In this document: one piece after another, positions 39,089 through 39,407 of the stretch
Layout: each line of letters starts with the position of its first letter
Numbering within the stretch: position 1 is the stretch's first letter
Source: Nocardia carnea
Lineage (GTDB): Bacteria > Actinomycetota > Actinomycetes > Mycobacteriales > Mycobacteriaceae
Assembly (NCBI RefSeq): GCF_029868325.1
Contig: NZ_JARWNW010000292.1
Coordinates: 1-39,407 of the forward strand
Reading direction: 5' to 3'
DNA length: 39,407 bases
The notes under the pieces: model-generated
What the model was told of the DNA's origin: nothing
Databases searched by the model: none
Seen by the model: the letters and a program-made list of their open reading frames with translations, nothing else
Program-made: the position numbers and the translations under genes

Positions 39089-39296
39089 CTACTGCACCGT
39101 TCCGCTCTTCCCGCACCTCCCGGGGCCCGGGGGCCCCGGGGGGGCGGGCCCCCCCGCCGGGGGGGGCGCAAAGGGGGGCCGATAACATCAACACCGGGTA
39201 GGGTGGGGCGGGCGGGGCGGGGGGGGGGCCCGTCCCCGCGGGGGGGCGGGGGGGGGGGGGGGGCCCCCCCCGGCGCCCCCCGCGGCCGCGGTCCGG
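39089..39296. other. Homopolymer-rich, probably unreliable sequence
   Basis: Long runs of G and C with abrupt switches (for example 39240-39280) are unlike anything else in the window and look like low-quality read ends or a bad contig junction. The promoter region of the SbnB-like operon should lie here but cannot be read with trust. Confidence 0.75.
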
Positions 39297-39407
39297 CGGG
39301 CCGCCGCGGTGCGGCCGCGGGTGGTGCTGATGGATATGCAGCTCCCGACGGGAACGGCGCCCAGGCGACGGCCGATGTGCTGCGGGTTTCCCCGGACAGC
39401 CGGGTGC
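39297..39407 (+). pseudogene. Frameshifted fragment of a response-regulator receiver domain
   Basis: One frame reads RVVLMDMQLP, the phospho-acceptor strand of a receiver domain with the Asp in LMDMQLP. The next frame continues PDGNGAQATADVLRVSPDSR, the usual following helix of NarL-type regulators. One missing base near 39345 would join them. The fragment is cut by the window end and adjoins the unreliable region, so the frameshift is probably a sequencing error, and its true genomic neighbourhood is uncertain. Confidence 0.6.

Overview
The window looks like a piece of a Nocardia genome, or of a close mycolic-acid actinobacterium. Base composition is high GC. It carries a lipoprotein of the mycobacterial 19-kDa (LpqH) type, a DUF3558 lipoprotein next to PPE-like and EspG-like type VII (ESX) genes, and the block prs-glmU / tetR / mfd-mazG, which has the order of the same genes in Mycobacterium tuberculosis. 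The genus is an inference from gene content.

Left part (1-9450) is accessory-looking. It holds the end of an MFS exporter, a PD-(D/E)XK nuclease of the Rpn family with a tandem duplicate of its C-terminal tail, two overlapping small genes, an XRE (DUF5753)/DUF397 regulator pair, an ESX-type cassette (DUF3558 lipoprotein, small helical protein, PPE-like protein, EspG-like chaperone), and then an AT-richer island with a HipA/phosphatidylinositol-kinase-like protein and a small partner.

Middle part (9730-21012). A LpqH-like lipoprotein lies divergent from a compact four-gene operon (10401-16199): two proteins of unknown function, a TPR protein and a CHAT-family cysteine protease with intact His and Cys. 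This operon is one of the two best candidates for an undescribed system. After a terminator hairpin come a quinone-oxidoreductase/HxlR regulator pair with a clear palindromic operator, a VOC protein, ribonuclease Z, a Pro/Gln-rich DUF4190 membrane protein and a small acidic protein.

Core block (21164-31410). glmU and prs form a coupled operon ending in a perfect 15-bp hairpin. A small secreted serine protease and a tRNA-Gln lie upstream. Two TetR regulators follow, the second of the gamma-butyrolactone-receptor (ScbR/ArpA) type with direct repeats in front of it. A large structured inverted repeat precedes mfd, and mazG overlaps the end of mfd.

Right part (31492-39407). A frameshifted two-TM protein, TerD, a split-barrel flavin protein and a flavodoxin with an IdeR-like iron box are followed by a coupled minus-strand operon: ornithine-cyclodeaminase/SbnB-like, PLP decarboxylase, cysteine-synthase/SbnA-like, MATE exporter. 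This resembles the diaminopropionate part of a staphyloferrin-B-type siderophore pathway. The last ~300 bases are homopolymer-rich, probably poor-quality sequence, ending in a broken response-regulator fragment.

The other leading candidate is the Rpn locus. Both copies of the tail keep a GAGGAGG ribosome-binding site five bases before an in-frame GTG, as expected if the tail is made as a separate small protein; in E. coli such an intragenic product is known to restrain the Rpn nuclease.
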